Assembly (NCBI GenBank): GCA_964017045.1
Contig: OZ024794.1
Span: 53,164,608-53,228,607 of the forward strand
Reading direction: 5' to 3'
Source: Omphiscola glabra
Lineage: Eukaryota > Mollusca > Gastropoda > Lymnaeidae
DNA length: 64,000 nt
The notes under the pieces were generated by a model. It did no database searches. It saw only the letters and a program-made list of their open reading frames with translations, and was not told the origin of the DNA. Positions 1 to 10,510 of the stretch are shown here, in pieces. The position numbers and the translations under genes were made by a program. Every line of letters starts with the position of its first letter. The first letter of the stretch is position 1.

Positions 1-232
1 GCTCATAATGTTGTCATAATGTTGTCATATGTTCATAATGTGGTCATAATTTGGTTATAATGTTGTAATAATATGCTCATAATGTTGTCATAATGTTGTC
101 ATAATATGCTCATAATGTTGTCATAATGTTGTCATAATATGTTCATAAAGTTGTCATAATATGCTCATAATGTTGTCATAAAGTTGTCATAATGTTGTCA
201 TAATATGTTCATGATGTGGTCACATAGTTTTT
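1..232. repeat. Minisatellite, 11-bp unit (tcataatgttg and variants)
   Basis: About twenty alternating tcataatgttg and tcataatatgc units run from the window edge, so the array probably continues to the left. It lies in the presumed intron before the Kelch exon. Confidence 0.85.
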
Positions 233-344
233 CAATGAGCTTCGCGGATCTTTGTCATCTGCAGAAAAAGAAAGCAAAACGGTTTTATTGCTAAAATCTA
301 GCACTTACTTATTTCTTTTAGAGACTAGTGAGTAGATTCAATTT

Positions 345-840
345 ACAATTAATTGTGTCCCTAGTAACCTGGCTTTTCTTATAATTACTTGTGTCCCCAG
401 TAACCTGGCTTTTCTTATAATTAATATGTCCCTAGTAACCTGGCTTTTCTTATAATTACTTGTGTCCCCAGTAACCAAGCTTTTCTTATAATTAATTGTG
501 TCCCTAGTAACCTGGCTTTTCTTATAATTAATATGTCCCTAGTAACCTGGCTTTTCTTATAATTACTTGTGTCCCCAGTAACCTGGCTTTTCTTATAATA
601 AATATGTCCCTAGTAACCTGGCTTTTCTTATAATTACTTGTGTCCCCAGTAACCTAGCTTTTCTTATAATTAATTGTGTCCCTAGTAACCTGGCTTTCCT
701 TATAATTACTTTGTGTCCCCAGTAACCTAGCTTTTCTTATAATTAATTGTGTCCCCAGTAACCTGGCTTTTCTTATAATTACTTGTGTCCCCAGTAACCT
801 GGCTTTTCTTATAATTAATTGTGTCCTCAGTAACCTGGCT
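345..840. repeat. 36-bp minisatellite containing a splice acceptor
   Basis: About fourteen units, most 36 bp long with some 35 or 37. Each contains gtgtccccagtaacctggct or a close variant, followed by an AT-rich ttcttataatta part. The last unit merges into the Kelch exon: its tcctcag is the acceptor and taacctggct the first exon bases. The last three unit starts (723, 759, 795) are exactly 36 bp apart and 36 bp from the real exon start at 831. Confidence 0.93.
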
Positions 841-938
841 GTTGAAGTTCTTGAAGATGTTTTATATGCTATTGGAGGTTACAGCGGAGACAGAACGACT
901 TCAGCTGTGGAATGTTATGACTTTACGTCAAACTCCTG
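831..938 (+). CDS. KLHL10: KLHL10-like Kelch protein, penultimate coding exon (partial gene)
   Basis: KLHL10 is, from family knowledge, a substrate adaptor of CUL3 ubiquitin ligases that acts in male germ cells. This exon encodes a Kelch blade: VLEDVLYAIGGYSGD, then the typical VECYDFTSNSW. The exon follows AG at 829-830. One base completes the previous codon, 35 codons follow from 832, and two bases of a split Trp codon (TG) precede the donor GTCAGT at 939. The next exon starts with G, which restores TGG in frame. BTB, BACK and earlier Kelch exons must lie left of the window. The acceptor sits in the last unit of a 36-bp minisatellite whose other units repeat the same acceptor, which is very unusual. 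Exon identity is strong from the protein pattern. The precise acceptor is inferred, because the preceding units would also splice in frame. Confidence 0.82.
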
Positions 939-1633
939 GTCAGTGTCATAACATAAAAATATAAATCATACCCTAGTTCATTTAATACATCTTAGAGTCA
1001 TACGTAAACAAAACGAAGATGAAACTTGTATGCAAAATTAAGCCTGTCAAATAAATAGATAAAAGAGATACTGGACTAACTGTGTAATGAAATAACCTGT
1101 GAGAATAATTATCTTATGAATTAATTAAACTTTAACACAACAAAGAAAATGATGTGGTTTACATTTACCATGCTCGTAAATTGAATCGTTTAGGGAAAGG
1201 TGTTTTGTATTCCAGGGCGAATCTCTTGTGGCAACTTTTATGAAAAGGATCTTATTTTTAAATTTGAAAAAACACATTGGATGCAAAAGTAATGCGAGGG
1301 ACAATAAATAAATGAAAAGACCCCATTTTGTTAGAGATCTAATTTTATATTTTCTAAAGCTTTAAATCGTTATATCTTCTTCTATATTTGTTGTAATGAA
1401 AGATTCAAGACCCTCAAAGAATACATCCCCTGCACAGTTGTCTACAAAGAATACATTTAATAACCTAGTTTAAATGAAGAAAACAAACGGGCACCTTCAG
1501 TGTAGACTCTCTTTCTATTGTACTTCCCCTTTACGCTATGAACCTTCTCTATAATAGTAGTTCATCTGAATTGACTCCTTTATTCTCGTGTCTGCACATT
1601 TCCTCACAATATCTCTCTCCATCCCCTACCCAG

Positions 1634-1769
1634 GTACCAGTCAACTCGTCTCAGCCACAACCGTAGTGCACTCGGCGTGTGCGTGGTGAGCGGTCTCCCC
1701 AACACAGCTGAGATTCTGAGGCGCGACCCCACGGGCTTGCGGCCACCACTGGCCCTGCGTGAATATTGA
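1634..1769 (+). CDS. KLHL10: KLHL10-like Kelch protein, last coding exon
   Basis: The exon follows a long pyrimidine-rich tract ending in CCCTACCCAG at 1633. Its first G completes the Trp codon left open by the exon at 831-938. Then come 44 codons and TGA at 767-769 of that kilobase (1767-1769). The peptide continues the Kelch blade as YQSTRLSHNRSALGVCVVSGL and ends RRDPTGLRPPLALREY. The segment RSAL..CVV.GL.N, followed by RRD and LALR, matches the unusual C-terminal tail of KLHL10 as I remember it. Most other KLHL proteins end differently. The intron between the two exons is 695 bp. No firm polyadenylation signal was assigned; an ATTAAA occurs about 300 bp past the stop. Other KLHL family members are possible but fit the tail less well. 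Confidence 0.85.
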
Positions 1770-1905
1770 CTCTAGGAGCTTGTCCACAGTGGTACACAGA
1801 TCAGATGACTAAAATGGCCACCCTCCAGGCTAAAGAAAGACGACTACAACTATGAGCTCTACTTTTAAATTTTTTTTTCCAAATTTTTTTTTTTAACTTT
1901 GACTT

Positions 1906-1926
1906 CCCCCCCCCCCCCCCCCCCCC
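1906..1926. repeat. Poly(C) run, 21 bases
   Basis: Uninterrupted C tract about 140 bp past the KLHL10-like stop codon, just after two T-rich runs. Confidence 0.95.
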
Positions 1927-2082
1927 GAGACATCAGTGGAATTTGAGTCAATGGTTTAGTTTTCCTGTGTATAGTTCCTTTCTAGGAAGTACTAAAGTGT
2001 TTGTAAAAGAAGACATAAGATGTCGTTGTTTCTAAGAAGAACTAATAGGTATTGGATTTCCTCATTAAAAATCAAAGATATA

Positions 2083-2104
2083 ATATATATATATATATAT
2101 ATAT
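2083..2104. repeat. (TA)n microsatellite
   Basis: Eleven TA dinucleotides in AT-rich DNA. Confidence 0.95.
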
Positions 2105-2212
2105 CAAGTATCTCATGTAACGACCAAATATTTTAAGGAAAACAGATTCTGCTCTGGTCACTATTTAGCTATTGGATTCACTATTGACGTCATTGAATGT
2201 ATTTGTTTTCCG

Positions 2213-2292
2213 ACCTAGTGCGCGCAGCACCGCCCATACCTAATGCGCACAGCACTGTCTTACCTAGTGCACACAGCACTGCCCATACCTTA
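2213..2292. repeat. Short tandem repeat, about 28 bp x 3
   Basis: Three diverged units of the type acctagtgcgcgcagcaccg, differing by a few substitutions. Confidence 0.8.
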
Positions 2293-2299
2293 TTCATTC

Positions 2300-3980
2300 A
2301 GTCTAAAGATGAACCCGGCGATCAAATACCGTTTTTTCCAGTTAATCTCTTATTTTGTGTGTTAGTTAATTAGATATTTTTTATCCAGATGGCCATGGTA
2401 GCTTCACATAGGATAACATTTCATTGATTGATCAGGAGAGTGAGACTAGTTAAAGGGGGGTGTGGGAAAAAGGGGAAGGGGGTGATTGAGGGTTTGTGGC
2501 ATTTGATTAAAAAATATATAATTGTAATATTGTAATGAAATACATACACCTTTTTAATTAATTTTTAAATTATAATTTTTGGTTTCCTTTACAAAACTAG
2601 AACTCGCATTATACACATATGAACATATGTTTCAATTTAATTGTATTGGAAATGATATTACATCTAGGTCTATACATACATTTGTTTCCTTTTAGTTTAC
2701 ATTGAAATAAATATATTCCTAACCTGCCATACGTTTTTCTCCTGTGATTTTCTGTAGTTTTAAGTCTCTTCTTTTGTTGTTGTTGTTGTTGCCATATGGA
2801 CATATATATATAAGAATATACACAAGACATGCATGTATTTCTGTTTAGGAGGTCTGTTTAGGAGATTAAAAGATTAGCTATTTTCAATTGATATCATTAA
2901 TCGCGATCAAAGTCGCCGACCTACCGCTATTCGCAGTATAACATTTTATGTGATTAGTCAATTACACAAAATAATGCTTTAGTGAAGCTCTTTGTTGGGC
3001 GAAAAGCTACACGCTTAAGCCCAACAGTGGAATCAGAAGACACTGCAAAGATGGAATCAGACGTCACTGCAATGATTCAAAATCTCACGAATCGCCCCAC
3101 ATCTCTAAAGTGTCGTGTTGTAAAACGGGTTGTTTTGTGAATAAGAGCGGTCAACTCATCGTTATAGCGGCCAGATTTTGAGAAAATGGATAGACCAAAA
3201 GAAACGCCCAACAAAAGCAATGTACTTCCTTTTTCGATGGAGTAAAGTTACCGAAAATTCAAAATATAAAGATATAAAAAAAATAGGGCATGGCTGAAAC
3301 CCATTTCTCGACTCTTAGTCCAAAAACATCACTATTTAGCAGTGGGATTTAAATCACATTCTTGTAACCCACCATGAAACCCATCACAATTTAGCATCGT
3401 TATTTAAGCAAATATTTTATCTGAATCGTTTGTAACTTGTGTTTTGTTGATTTTTTCATCGGTTCCCATGGACTTTTCCAGATCTTAATAAAAAATATCC
3501 AGACTTTAAGTTAAAAACTTACAACCCGGAATCCTTGTAACTAGATCGAATATTATCTTGACTTGATTGTAAAAAATCATCTGTTTATTAGTACAAGAGG
3601 GAAGTCAGTTTTGTATTTGACACTAAATATTTGTTTGAATTTGCCCAAATGCCCAAAACTGAATGCCATGGCGTGTAAGTATAGAAAAAAATATTTTATG
3701 CCTGAGTTTTCAAATGTTTAATAAGTGAACATTCTGAACTTTTTGACACTGAGGGAAAAACTGAACTGTTCATTTGTAAAGCCGGATTCTCATGCGGGAT
3801 TAGAATAATCTTTACACCTATCTACTGGTTGATCCATAAAGGCATGTAAAATTTTATTTTGTAATTATTGTTTGATTTTAGAGTCAAGAACACTTTTAAC
3901 CTGACTGCCTCAAAGAAATCGTTTGAGAACATTTTATTGAAAGCACCCAATAAAATGTGTAGTTTAGACATCCTCTACCA
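2300..3980. other. AT-rich region with no recognised gene
   Basis: Apart from a (GTT)n stretch near 2776-2791, I see no coding signature, RNA gene or assignable transposon here. Short open frames are typical of AT-rich noise. Confidence 0.6.
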
Positions 3981-3983
3981 TAA

Positions 3984-4165
3984 CAACGCCCCGCCGACTG
4001 TTTGAACATCGCCCCGCCGACTGTTTGAACATCGCCCCGCCGACTGTTTGAACATCGCCCCGCCGACTGTTTGAACATCGCCCCGCCGACTGTTTGAACA
4101 TCGCCCCGCCGACTGTTTGAACAACGCCCCGCCGACTGTTTGAACATCGCCCCGCCGACTGTTTG
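3984..4165. repeat. 23-bp minisatellite, 8 units
   Basis: Unit atcgccccgccgactgtttg plus aac, nearly perfect, with ccgactg recurring every 23 bp. It is GC-rich against an AT-rich background. Long frames through it on both strands are by-products of the repeat. Confidence 0.95.
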
Positions 4166-4996
4166 GGCCCTGAGTAAGTTTACATTAAAGAGTCCAACCA
4201 AGCCCCCACAATCCCTAGCGCCTTGTAAAGGAAATCGCAGTTTATACGTGGGGGGAATGTCTCATCACACTCAATCTCAACTAGATATGAATAATTCGAA
4301 TATAATTATTGGGCATGGATTGGCAGTCATCTGCCAAATCCTGGCACTTAAGCTGGTAACTAAAAAAATCCACGCAAATCGACTGCAGAAGAGACATGGC
4401 TTAAACGCTCAATCTTGTTATTAGGTCAGTAATCATGCTGGGAATCCGAAAGTTGACCCCAAATGAACGTCTTGACTGCTCCTGGCCAAAGCTTAACCAG
4501 GCTGATATACTGATGAGTTAATGGTGCTACGCTAACTTGATTGTACACGGACTACACCGATGGGTTTATTGACATGCTTCCGAGGGGAAAAAAATAAAAT
4601 ATACAAAATTGACTTCCCTCTTGTACTAAAACGTATATTCAAATGATTATATACTCAAATTTATACATTTATATTTTCATAAATTAAGAACGTTTATTAT
4701 TGATTTTTAAAAGGTATTATCAGATTAATTATGTATTCTATGCACTGTTTGAAAAAGTAAACTCTGTACATTTCATATATTTATAATACTTTTACCGTAT
4801 AGAATCTGATAAAGAATTGTGCAAATCCTGACAGAAGATGGTGACACAGCGATGGTTAGTCGCGAGAGGAAATGATTAAGGAAGATGCACAGTTGAAACA
4901 TATTTTGTACCCTTACATAATTTCCTATTCTTATTTTATACCACAGGAATGCATATTGTAAAGTACCCTGATGCTATCTATTCTCAAAATACCTAT

Positions 4997-5079
4997 TGTT
5001 ACGACCTGGATCGTTAATGAACGTCTGGCCTGGCGACATGGCGACTGTGAGATGTTCATTAACGATCCGGGTCGTAACA
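4997..5079. mobile_element. 83-bp hairpin mini-element with TG...CA ends
   Basis: The arms tgttacgacctggatcgtta (continuing to 5022) and its inverse (5054-5079) pair at 25 of 26 positions around a 31-bp loop. The element is flanked by ctat on both sides (4993-4996 and 5080-5083), consistent with a 4-bp target duplication. TG...CA ends with a 4-bp duplication resemble LTR-type integration, while the long inverted arms resemble a foldback MITE. The family is unknown. Confidence 0.6.
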
Positions 5080-5209
5080 CTATCAAAGTTATAGTTCTAC
5101 ATAAACTTCTAAATATGTAAGCGTTAGAGCTCTGAAAGGAAGTTTTAGCCCATGTTTATCAAAACATTTTCTTCTTCGTTTTCTATATATTAAGGGCCCA
5201 CGATCAGTT

Positions 5210-5640
5210 TATTGATCATTATGGCTCCTATGAATGTAGATGGGATTTGCATAGTTTCTGTGCCTGGTGTTGATGAGGATATTTCACTGGTTACAAGAGT
5301 AACTGTGTGAGGGTATCATGCACTGGGGGTTGGAAGGCCTGAGGCAATAGACGCAAATGAGTCAAGTGTTGTCGCCTAAACTGTTCCTTTTGAAAGATTG
5401 TTCCAGTCCCTGATTGTCTTTGACATGAATGAGCATTTCCTATACTGGCTTCTCGTTGGTATGAGCCGGAACTGCCTGTCATGGCCTCGTCGCTGTCTAC
5501 GGGGGAGATGGACGAGTTTTTGTTTAATGCCAGAGCAGTGGACTAGCCCATTATTTATCTTGTAAATAATGGAGAGCCTGGATAGTCGTCGTCGTTCCTC
5601 CAATAGTGACCAGCCCAGTGTTTCCAGCATGCTGCCAACA
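5210..5640 (-). mobile_element. Non-LTR retrotransposon fragment, end of reverse-transcriptase ORF
   Basis: On the minus strand the frame from 5630 reads MLETLGWSLLEERRRLSRLS, then IYKINNGLVH, RRGHDRQF, PTRSQYRKCSF and IRDWNNL. This is the standard C-terminal region downstream of the polymerase domain in Jockey/CR1-group LINE ORF2. The frame stops at 5376, and the natural continuation is in another frame (QHLTHLRLLPQAF), so it carries a frameshift. The element is 5'-truncated and dead. The 3' limit is uncertain and no target duplication was found. Confidence 0.75.
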
Positions 5641-5688
5641 CTAGAGGTATTCCTGTTTCGATTGGTTCACGTTTGACGGCAACTAAAT

Positions 5689-5885
5689 CAGTGGTTCTCT
5701 ACCTTCTTAATGCCGCGACCCTTTAACACGGTTCTTTATGTTGTGGCGACCCCCAACCACAAAATTATTTTCTCTAGTACTTCATACTTGTATAGTATAT
5801 GTGTTTTACGATGGTCTTAGGCGACCCCTGGGAAAGGGTCTTTCGACCCCCAAAGTGGTCAAGACCCCCAGGTTGAGAACCGCTG
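5689..5885 (-). mobile_element. SPIN-like non-autonomous hAT transposon, copy 1
   Basis: Starts cagtggttctctaccttctt and ends ggttgagaaccgctg, the terminal inverted repeats of the SPIN hAT family. Read on the minus strand it has the typical order: ggttctcaacct-like end, ggtcg...gacccttt..., gtcgcctaagacc, ggtcgcggcatta. It is flanked by aactaaat (5681-5688) and aactaaac (5886-5893), an 8-bp duplication with one difference. No transposase remains. Family assignment is from memory of the SPIN consensus. Confidence 0.88.
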
Positions 5886-5917
5886 AACTAAACGAACATC
5901 ATCTGTCTTTTCTTTCT

Positions 5918-6065
5918 AACTAGATAATTGAACAATCATCTTACTAGATAATTGAACTGTCATCTAACTAGATAATTGAACTGCCATCTTACTAGATAAT
6001 TGAAATGCCATCTAACTAGGTAATTGAACTACCATCTTACTAAATAATTCAACTTTCATCTTACG
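5918..6065. repeat. 25-bp minisatellite, about 6 units
   Basis: Unit taactagataattgaactgc plus catct, degrading toward its right end. Confidence 0.88.
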
Positions 6066-6377
6066 AGAATTTTCAACTTTCCCTTTACAAGGCGAATATT
6101 CATAATCTACCTGACACCTTAAAAGTAATTTGCTAATATATTTGCCAGAATACAAATGTTATGTGTTTGACGACTCACACCGGGCAATGGCAAAATATTG
6201 GAGTTAATCTCGAGAACTGAGTAAACGCGCATTTCCAAGTGACTAGTTCATTTGAGGAGCGTTGGCGAATCAGTTCACTAGCTTTGTGCGGAGTTGCTTG
6301 AAATAGCAAACCAGACAATAACCAGAAGGAAATATTCCAATAAGGAATAATGGTATGAGACATGCGGGAGAATACCC

Positions 6378-6406
6378 CCCCCCCCCAACTTCCCCCCCCC
6401 CCCCAG
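6378..6406. repeat. Two poly(C) runs
   Basis: Two C tracts separated by aactt, within otherwise mixed sequence. Confidence 0.9.
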
Positions 6407-6534
6407 CTGATTACAGGCTCAGGCAAATTTTCCAAATCATTTAAAATAATATTTCTACATTTGGACAGGGACAACACTGAGTGAATTTTCTTTCCATTTT
6501 ATCACAAAAAGTCGAATGAAATACCATTAATTAA

Positions 6535-7075
6535 TGTTAAGACCTTATTTAAATGCTTCGACTATCCCTGTTCTAATGTTGAGACTTATCCTCTCATTCT
6601 TCTACTATCCCTCTCGTCTCATGTTTGGGATTAATCCTCTCATGCTTCGACTATCCCTCGCCTCATGTTGGGACTCGCCCTCTCATGCTTCTACTACATC
6701 TAGTTTCATGCTGGGAACATTTCTTCTCTCAGGCTTCGACTAAATTTGGTATGATGGGACCTTTTCTTCTCAAAGTTAGACTACATCCAATCTCATATTG
6801 TGACCTTATCTTTTCATTTTTGGACTACATCCAGTATCATGCTGTGCCCTATATCTTTCATGCTTACACCAATTCTAGTCTCATGCTGTGACCTATCTTT
6901 CATGCTTATACTAATTATAGTTTCATACTGGGACCGTATCTTTCATGCTTACCCTACTTCTAGTCTCATGCTGGGACCTTATTTTTCATGCATAGACGAC
7001 TTCTAGTCGCATGCTGTGACCGTATCTTTCATGCTTAGACTACTTCTAGTCTCATGCTGGGACCTTATCTTCTCA
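6535..7075. repeat. Degenerate minisatellite, about 40-43 bp unit
   Basis: About twelve diverged units of the type tctcatgctgggaccttatc followed by tttcatgcttagactacttctag. The first half is more diverged than the second, suggesting growth from the right. Confidence 0.88.
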
Positions 7076-7275
7076 TATTCTCATATTTAGATTGCGGAAT
7101 TGGTAAGGCACTGTTTTTTGTATCTTTCTAAATTGTGTTACATTTCTAATGTTAAATAAATCTTCTATAATTTATGCTGTACTGTCATTCGTAAATATAT
7201 ATTTAAATGAGAAGTCGTCATATTAGGAATTTATATAATCGCAGAGGTCAAATATGTTCTTTGATGTTTCCATTA

Positions 7276-7949
7276 TCTCATTAGGAAATGGCGTCAGCGG
7301 GCCGTCGAGCTTGCGCTCCTAATGCGCCGGGCCTTGCGGGAAGACGTCAGAGACCTCCCCGGGCGTGGGACGCCCCGACCAGCAACTGCTCGATCGAGTT
7401 TGCTGATGGAGCCCCCCCCCCCGCCCGGAGACTTCTGGTCGACCAAAGACGCTGTGTTTCAAGCGTCCGTAGTCCACTTTCCTAGTTACCGGGACGGTAA
7501 ATTAAAGTCCTAATATCTCCCCCCCACCCGTCCCGGGGAAGCATCGGACGCCCTCTAAGAGGGATTCTACAATGGGTTTCCACCTCGCAACTAATTCGCG
7601 AAGTAGCTGGGACGAAACTGTTGCCTAGGAGCAGCTTTCTCAGGGCTGCATATTTAGAATCACCGGCCATAGGCTTCCACCACAGCCTATCGCCTCATAT
7701 CCCTTAACGGCAACTTGTAATCATGATCCCTACCCTGTGTTTGCCTTTTCTTCCCCCTGTGAAGCATCACAGGTGGCAGCCCTGTAGGAGCTGTTTATTC
7801 CAGCAACTACCATGCATGGCCGTGTCTGCCACGCGGGACACGCAATGGTGGTAATGAGCCCCGGGTTAACGCCGAGGGGGTCGGTGGCCAGTGCTTCCAA
7901 ATCGGCAAGCCACTACAGACTTGTCAACCGGAATCCCGGGGGGGGGGGG
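7276..7949. mobile_element. GC-rich 674-bp inserted segment of unknown family
   Basis: The segment is bounded by an exact 13-bp direct repeat, gatgtttccatta (7263-7275 and 7950-7962). Its base composition is clearly more GC-rich than both flanks, and its right end is a run of Gs. A direct repeat this long points to target-primed retrotransposition of a non-LTR element, SINE or transcript copy. I could not identify the source: short frames on both strands match no domain I know. Its right flank at 7949-7962 follows ccggaatcccgggg. Orientation is uncertain, since a G tail would be odd for a LINE. Confidence 0.5.
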
Positions 7950-8246
7950 GATGTTTCCATTAAAATATTTCATTGTATTGACAGTGTCATGCTTAAGACA
8001 TGACATTGCTTTCACTGCAAAGCATTACACTACACATAATTAAGGGTAATAAAAGGGAGAGACTGCAATCAGGTTTGCACAATAGGAAATTAATAAAACA
8101 AAGTCAGGTTAAACCTGCAAAAAGGAAAGCAACAAAAACACCGAACGTGTCGGCAGGAAGCCTTCATCCACGAACAAACACAAAAAAAAACCAAATACAA
8201 TTTTAAAAAAATTTAAAATAGCACCTAGCGGAGAAGTAGTATCCAA

Positions 8247-8280
8247 GAGGGCAGCAAACGATAAATCATTTGCTGCCCTC
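8247..8280. other. Perfect 12-bp stem hairpin
   Basis: gagggcagcaaa (8247-8258), a 10-base loop, then the exact reverse complement tttgctgccctc (8269-8280). It is probably the core of a decayed transposon or an isolated palindrome; no long pre-miRNA-like stem extends beyond it. Confidence 0.7.
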
Positions 8281-8289
8281 ATGTGATTT

Positions 8290-9490
8290 TTTTTCTTTAA
8301 AATATCTTTTTTTTTATTAAAATTGGGGGAGGGGGGATATATATGTTTTTTGACAACCACAAACAAACATTAGACAGACATAAAAAGTGAAACAGATGTT
8401 TGACTTGTTTTCCTAAGTCCTCAACGGGTGGAGACATTTGTTTTGTTCAGCAAGGAGGAGACAAACCGTGCCGACATTTCGACGCTGCTGTTTTTGGCAA
8501 TCGTTGCATCGCCAACACACGGAGAAGTGTCACGTGATGCGTTCACAGATCACTCGTGGATTTAATATCGTATCGAGGCATTCTTTTTCTTTTCCTCTAG
8601 TTAAAAAAAAGGTAACTAATAAATTATGAATGGCCAAAAGTTATAGATATGTCCTTACAAGATGTTGAAGAAACACTGGGAGTGTATAGTTTAGTGCAAC
8701 CTTTGACATCAGTAATACATGATTTTTTTTTCAAAGTTCAGTGATCTAGTATTTTTACCTCATCACTTGTAAATTTCTGTAGTAAAGATAAGACATATTT
8801 AAAATAAACACATGTCAACTTTAACCTGACGTAATAGCATACATTTATTTAAACGGAACAAAATTATTGCAGAAAATCAAGTTTTTTTTTTTGTGTCTCT
8901 TAACACTTGAAATCGAATCCTCCTTTTATTCTACAGGTCCTTATGTTGTCAGGTCTTTTCTTTTTAATCCTAACCATATCTTGTTTCACTATTTATTTCT
9001 TTTATTTAGAGAGAAGAAAAAAAAACGTTAAAATTTAGGGATTTTTAATTATTTTTTGGGGTGTGTCGGAGCCTGTTTAAATTTAATGAGAGATAACATT
9101 GTTTAAAAAAAAAGAAAATTTTGTTAACAAATTTCGAGGTTATTTATTATTATTTTTGTTTGAAAATGTAGGTTGAGTAGGTCCTTTAAAAAAAATAATT
9201 TAAAATCGACACCTTAAAGGAAAATCCCCCCCAAAAATGGGGACTAAGATTTTCTGGGTCATGTCCGTGACGACAACGATCAGCCTTTAGGGCTACATTG
9301 ACACGTTCTCATTGATTGGGGGACTTTAATATCGCGTCCGCGCTATTTTCTTGGACGACTTTTTGGAATATTTTTCTTCATCGTACGGCAACAGTTGCTG
9401 TTTCTCGCCCACCGACTCTCGAGATGGACCGTCAGTCAACGAGAGTCCTAGTACAAACAGAAGCTGACGCAAAATGGTTAGAATTTAAGC
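8290..9490. other. AT-rich region with no recognised gene
   Basis: Homopolymer-rich A/T DNA. No domain, RNA gene or transposon end could be assigned. Confidence 0.55.
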
Positions 9491-9492
9491 CG

Positions 9493-9630
9493 ACAGAACC
9501 CTATTGGAAACCAAAAGTTGATAGAACTCTATTGGAAAACAAAAGTTGATATAACCCTATTGGAAACCAAAAGTTGGTAGAACCCTATTGGAAACCAAAA
9601 GTTGATAGAACCCTATTGGAAACCAAAAGT
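9493..9630. repeat. 28-bp minisatellite, 5 units
   Basis: Unit gaaccctattggaaaccaaa followed by agttgata. Nearly perfect in the right half. Confidence 0.93.
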
Positions 9631-9819
9631 TTATTAAGAACTGCAATTAAATAAATAAACGCCGTTAGACCTTGGAAGGGGGAGTGGGGCTACAGGTTAA
9701 CTGAACCATCTAAGTCTATAGAGCCAATCATTCAGAGCCCCTAAAGAACTCTGTGAAACCACTTAGCTGACTGAAGTACTAGTGGCGCTAAATTGTTCAA
9801 GACGAAATTGGTTAATACA

Positions 9820-10130
9820 TTAAATAGTTATAGTTGGAGAAGCTTACATTAGAAAGGCTTAAACACTGGAAGGCCTACATTATGGAGTTATAATAAGAAA
9901 GGTCTCCCTAAGAGTTATAATCTATTGTTTGTAATCGAAGAGGGATACGAATAATAAGTTTTCATAACTGAAGTGGCGTAGAGAGATATTTAAAGAGGGA
10001 TACATTATGTAGTTATAATTGAAGAGTCATGCATTATTTAGGGTTATCATTGGAGAAGCCTACATAAGATCCTGTTATATTTGAAAGCCATTTAGCTATA
10101 GTTAAAAAGTCAAACATTTTATAGAGCTGT
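9820..10130. repeat. Highly degenerate tandem repeat
   Basis: Recurrent attatgtagttataattgaa-like pieces of variable spacing. It is probably an old minisatellite; the period is not well defined. Confidence 0.5.
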
Positions 10131-10281
10131 AGTTGGAGATGTCTCATGTCAGTCCCATGTGAAATGTTTTTGAACGTTAATTCCACCTACAGCAGATAGT
10201 ATTTCCTCCTCCATGTAGTCATACTCTTTTTGTAATCAATGAGCTGTGCAGAATTTTAAGACGAAAGTCATCACTTCAATC

Positions 10282-10510
10282 TATTGCAGCAATGAAAAGA
10301 GAGAGGGAAGGAGACAGAGACAATGGAGAGAGAGAGAGAGGGAGGGAGTGAGAGAGAAGGAGGGAGAGAGGGAGAGGGATAGAGAGGGTGAGAGGGGGAG
10401 AAAGAGAGAGAGGGAGGGAGAGAGGGAGGGAGAGAGGGAGGAAGAGAGAGAGGTAAGGATAGGGAGAGATAAGGAGAGAGAGAGAGTGAGAAGTAGAAGA
10501 AAAATTAAGA
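10282..10510. repeat. Purine-rich GA tract
   Basis: About 220 bases almost entirely A and G on the plus strand, with gagagaggga-type motifs. Such polypurine tracts can form triplex DNA. The open frame rich in Arg and Glu is a composition effect. Confidence 0.93.

Noticed and set aside
3984..4165. CRISPR-like regular repeats (also other arrays)
   Set aside because: Units are directly head-to-tail with no unique spacers, in a eukaryotic context.
7288..7513. Two overlapping plus-strand frames as possible exons
   Set aside because: They lie in the 674-bp inserted segment, are short, overlap each other and show no known domain.
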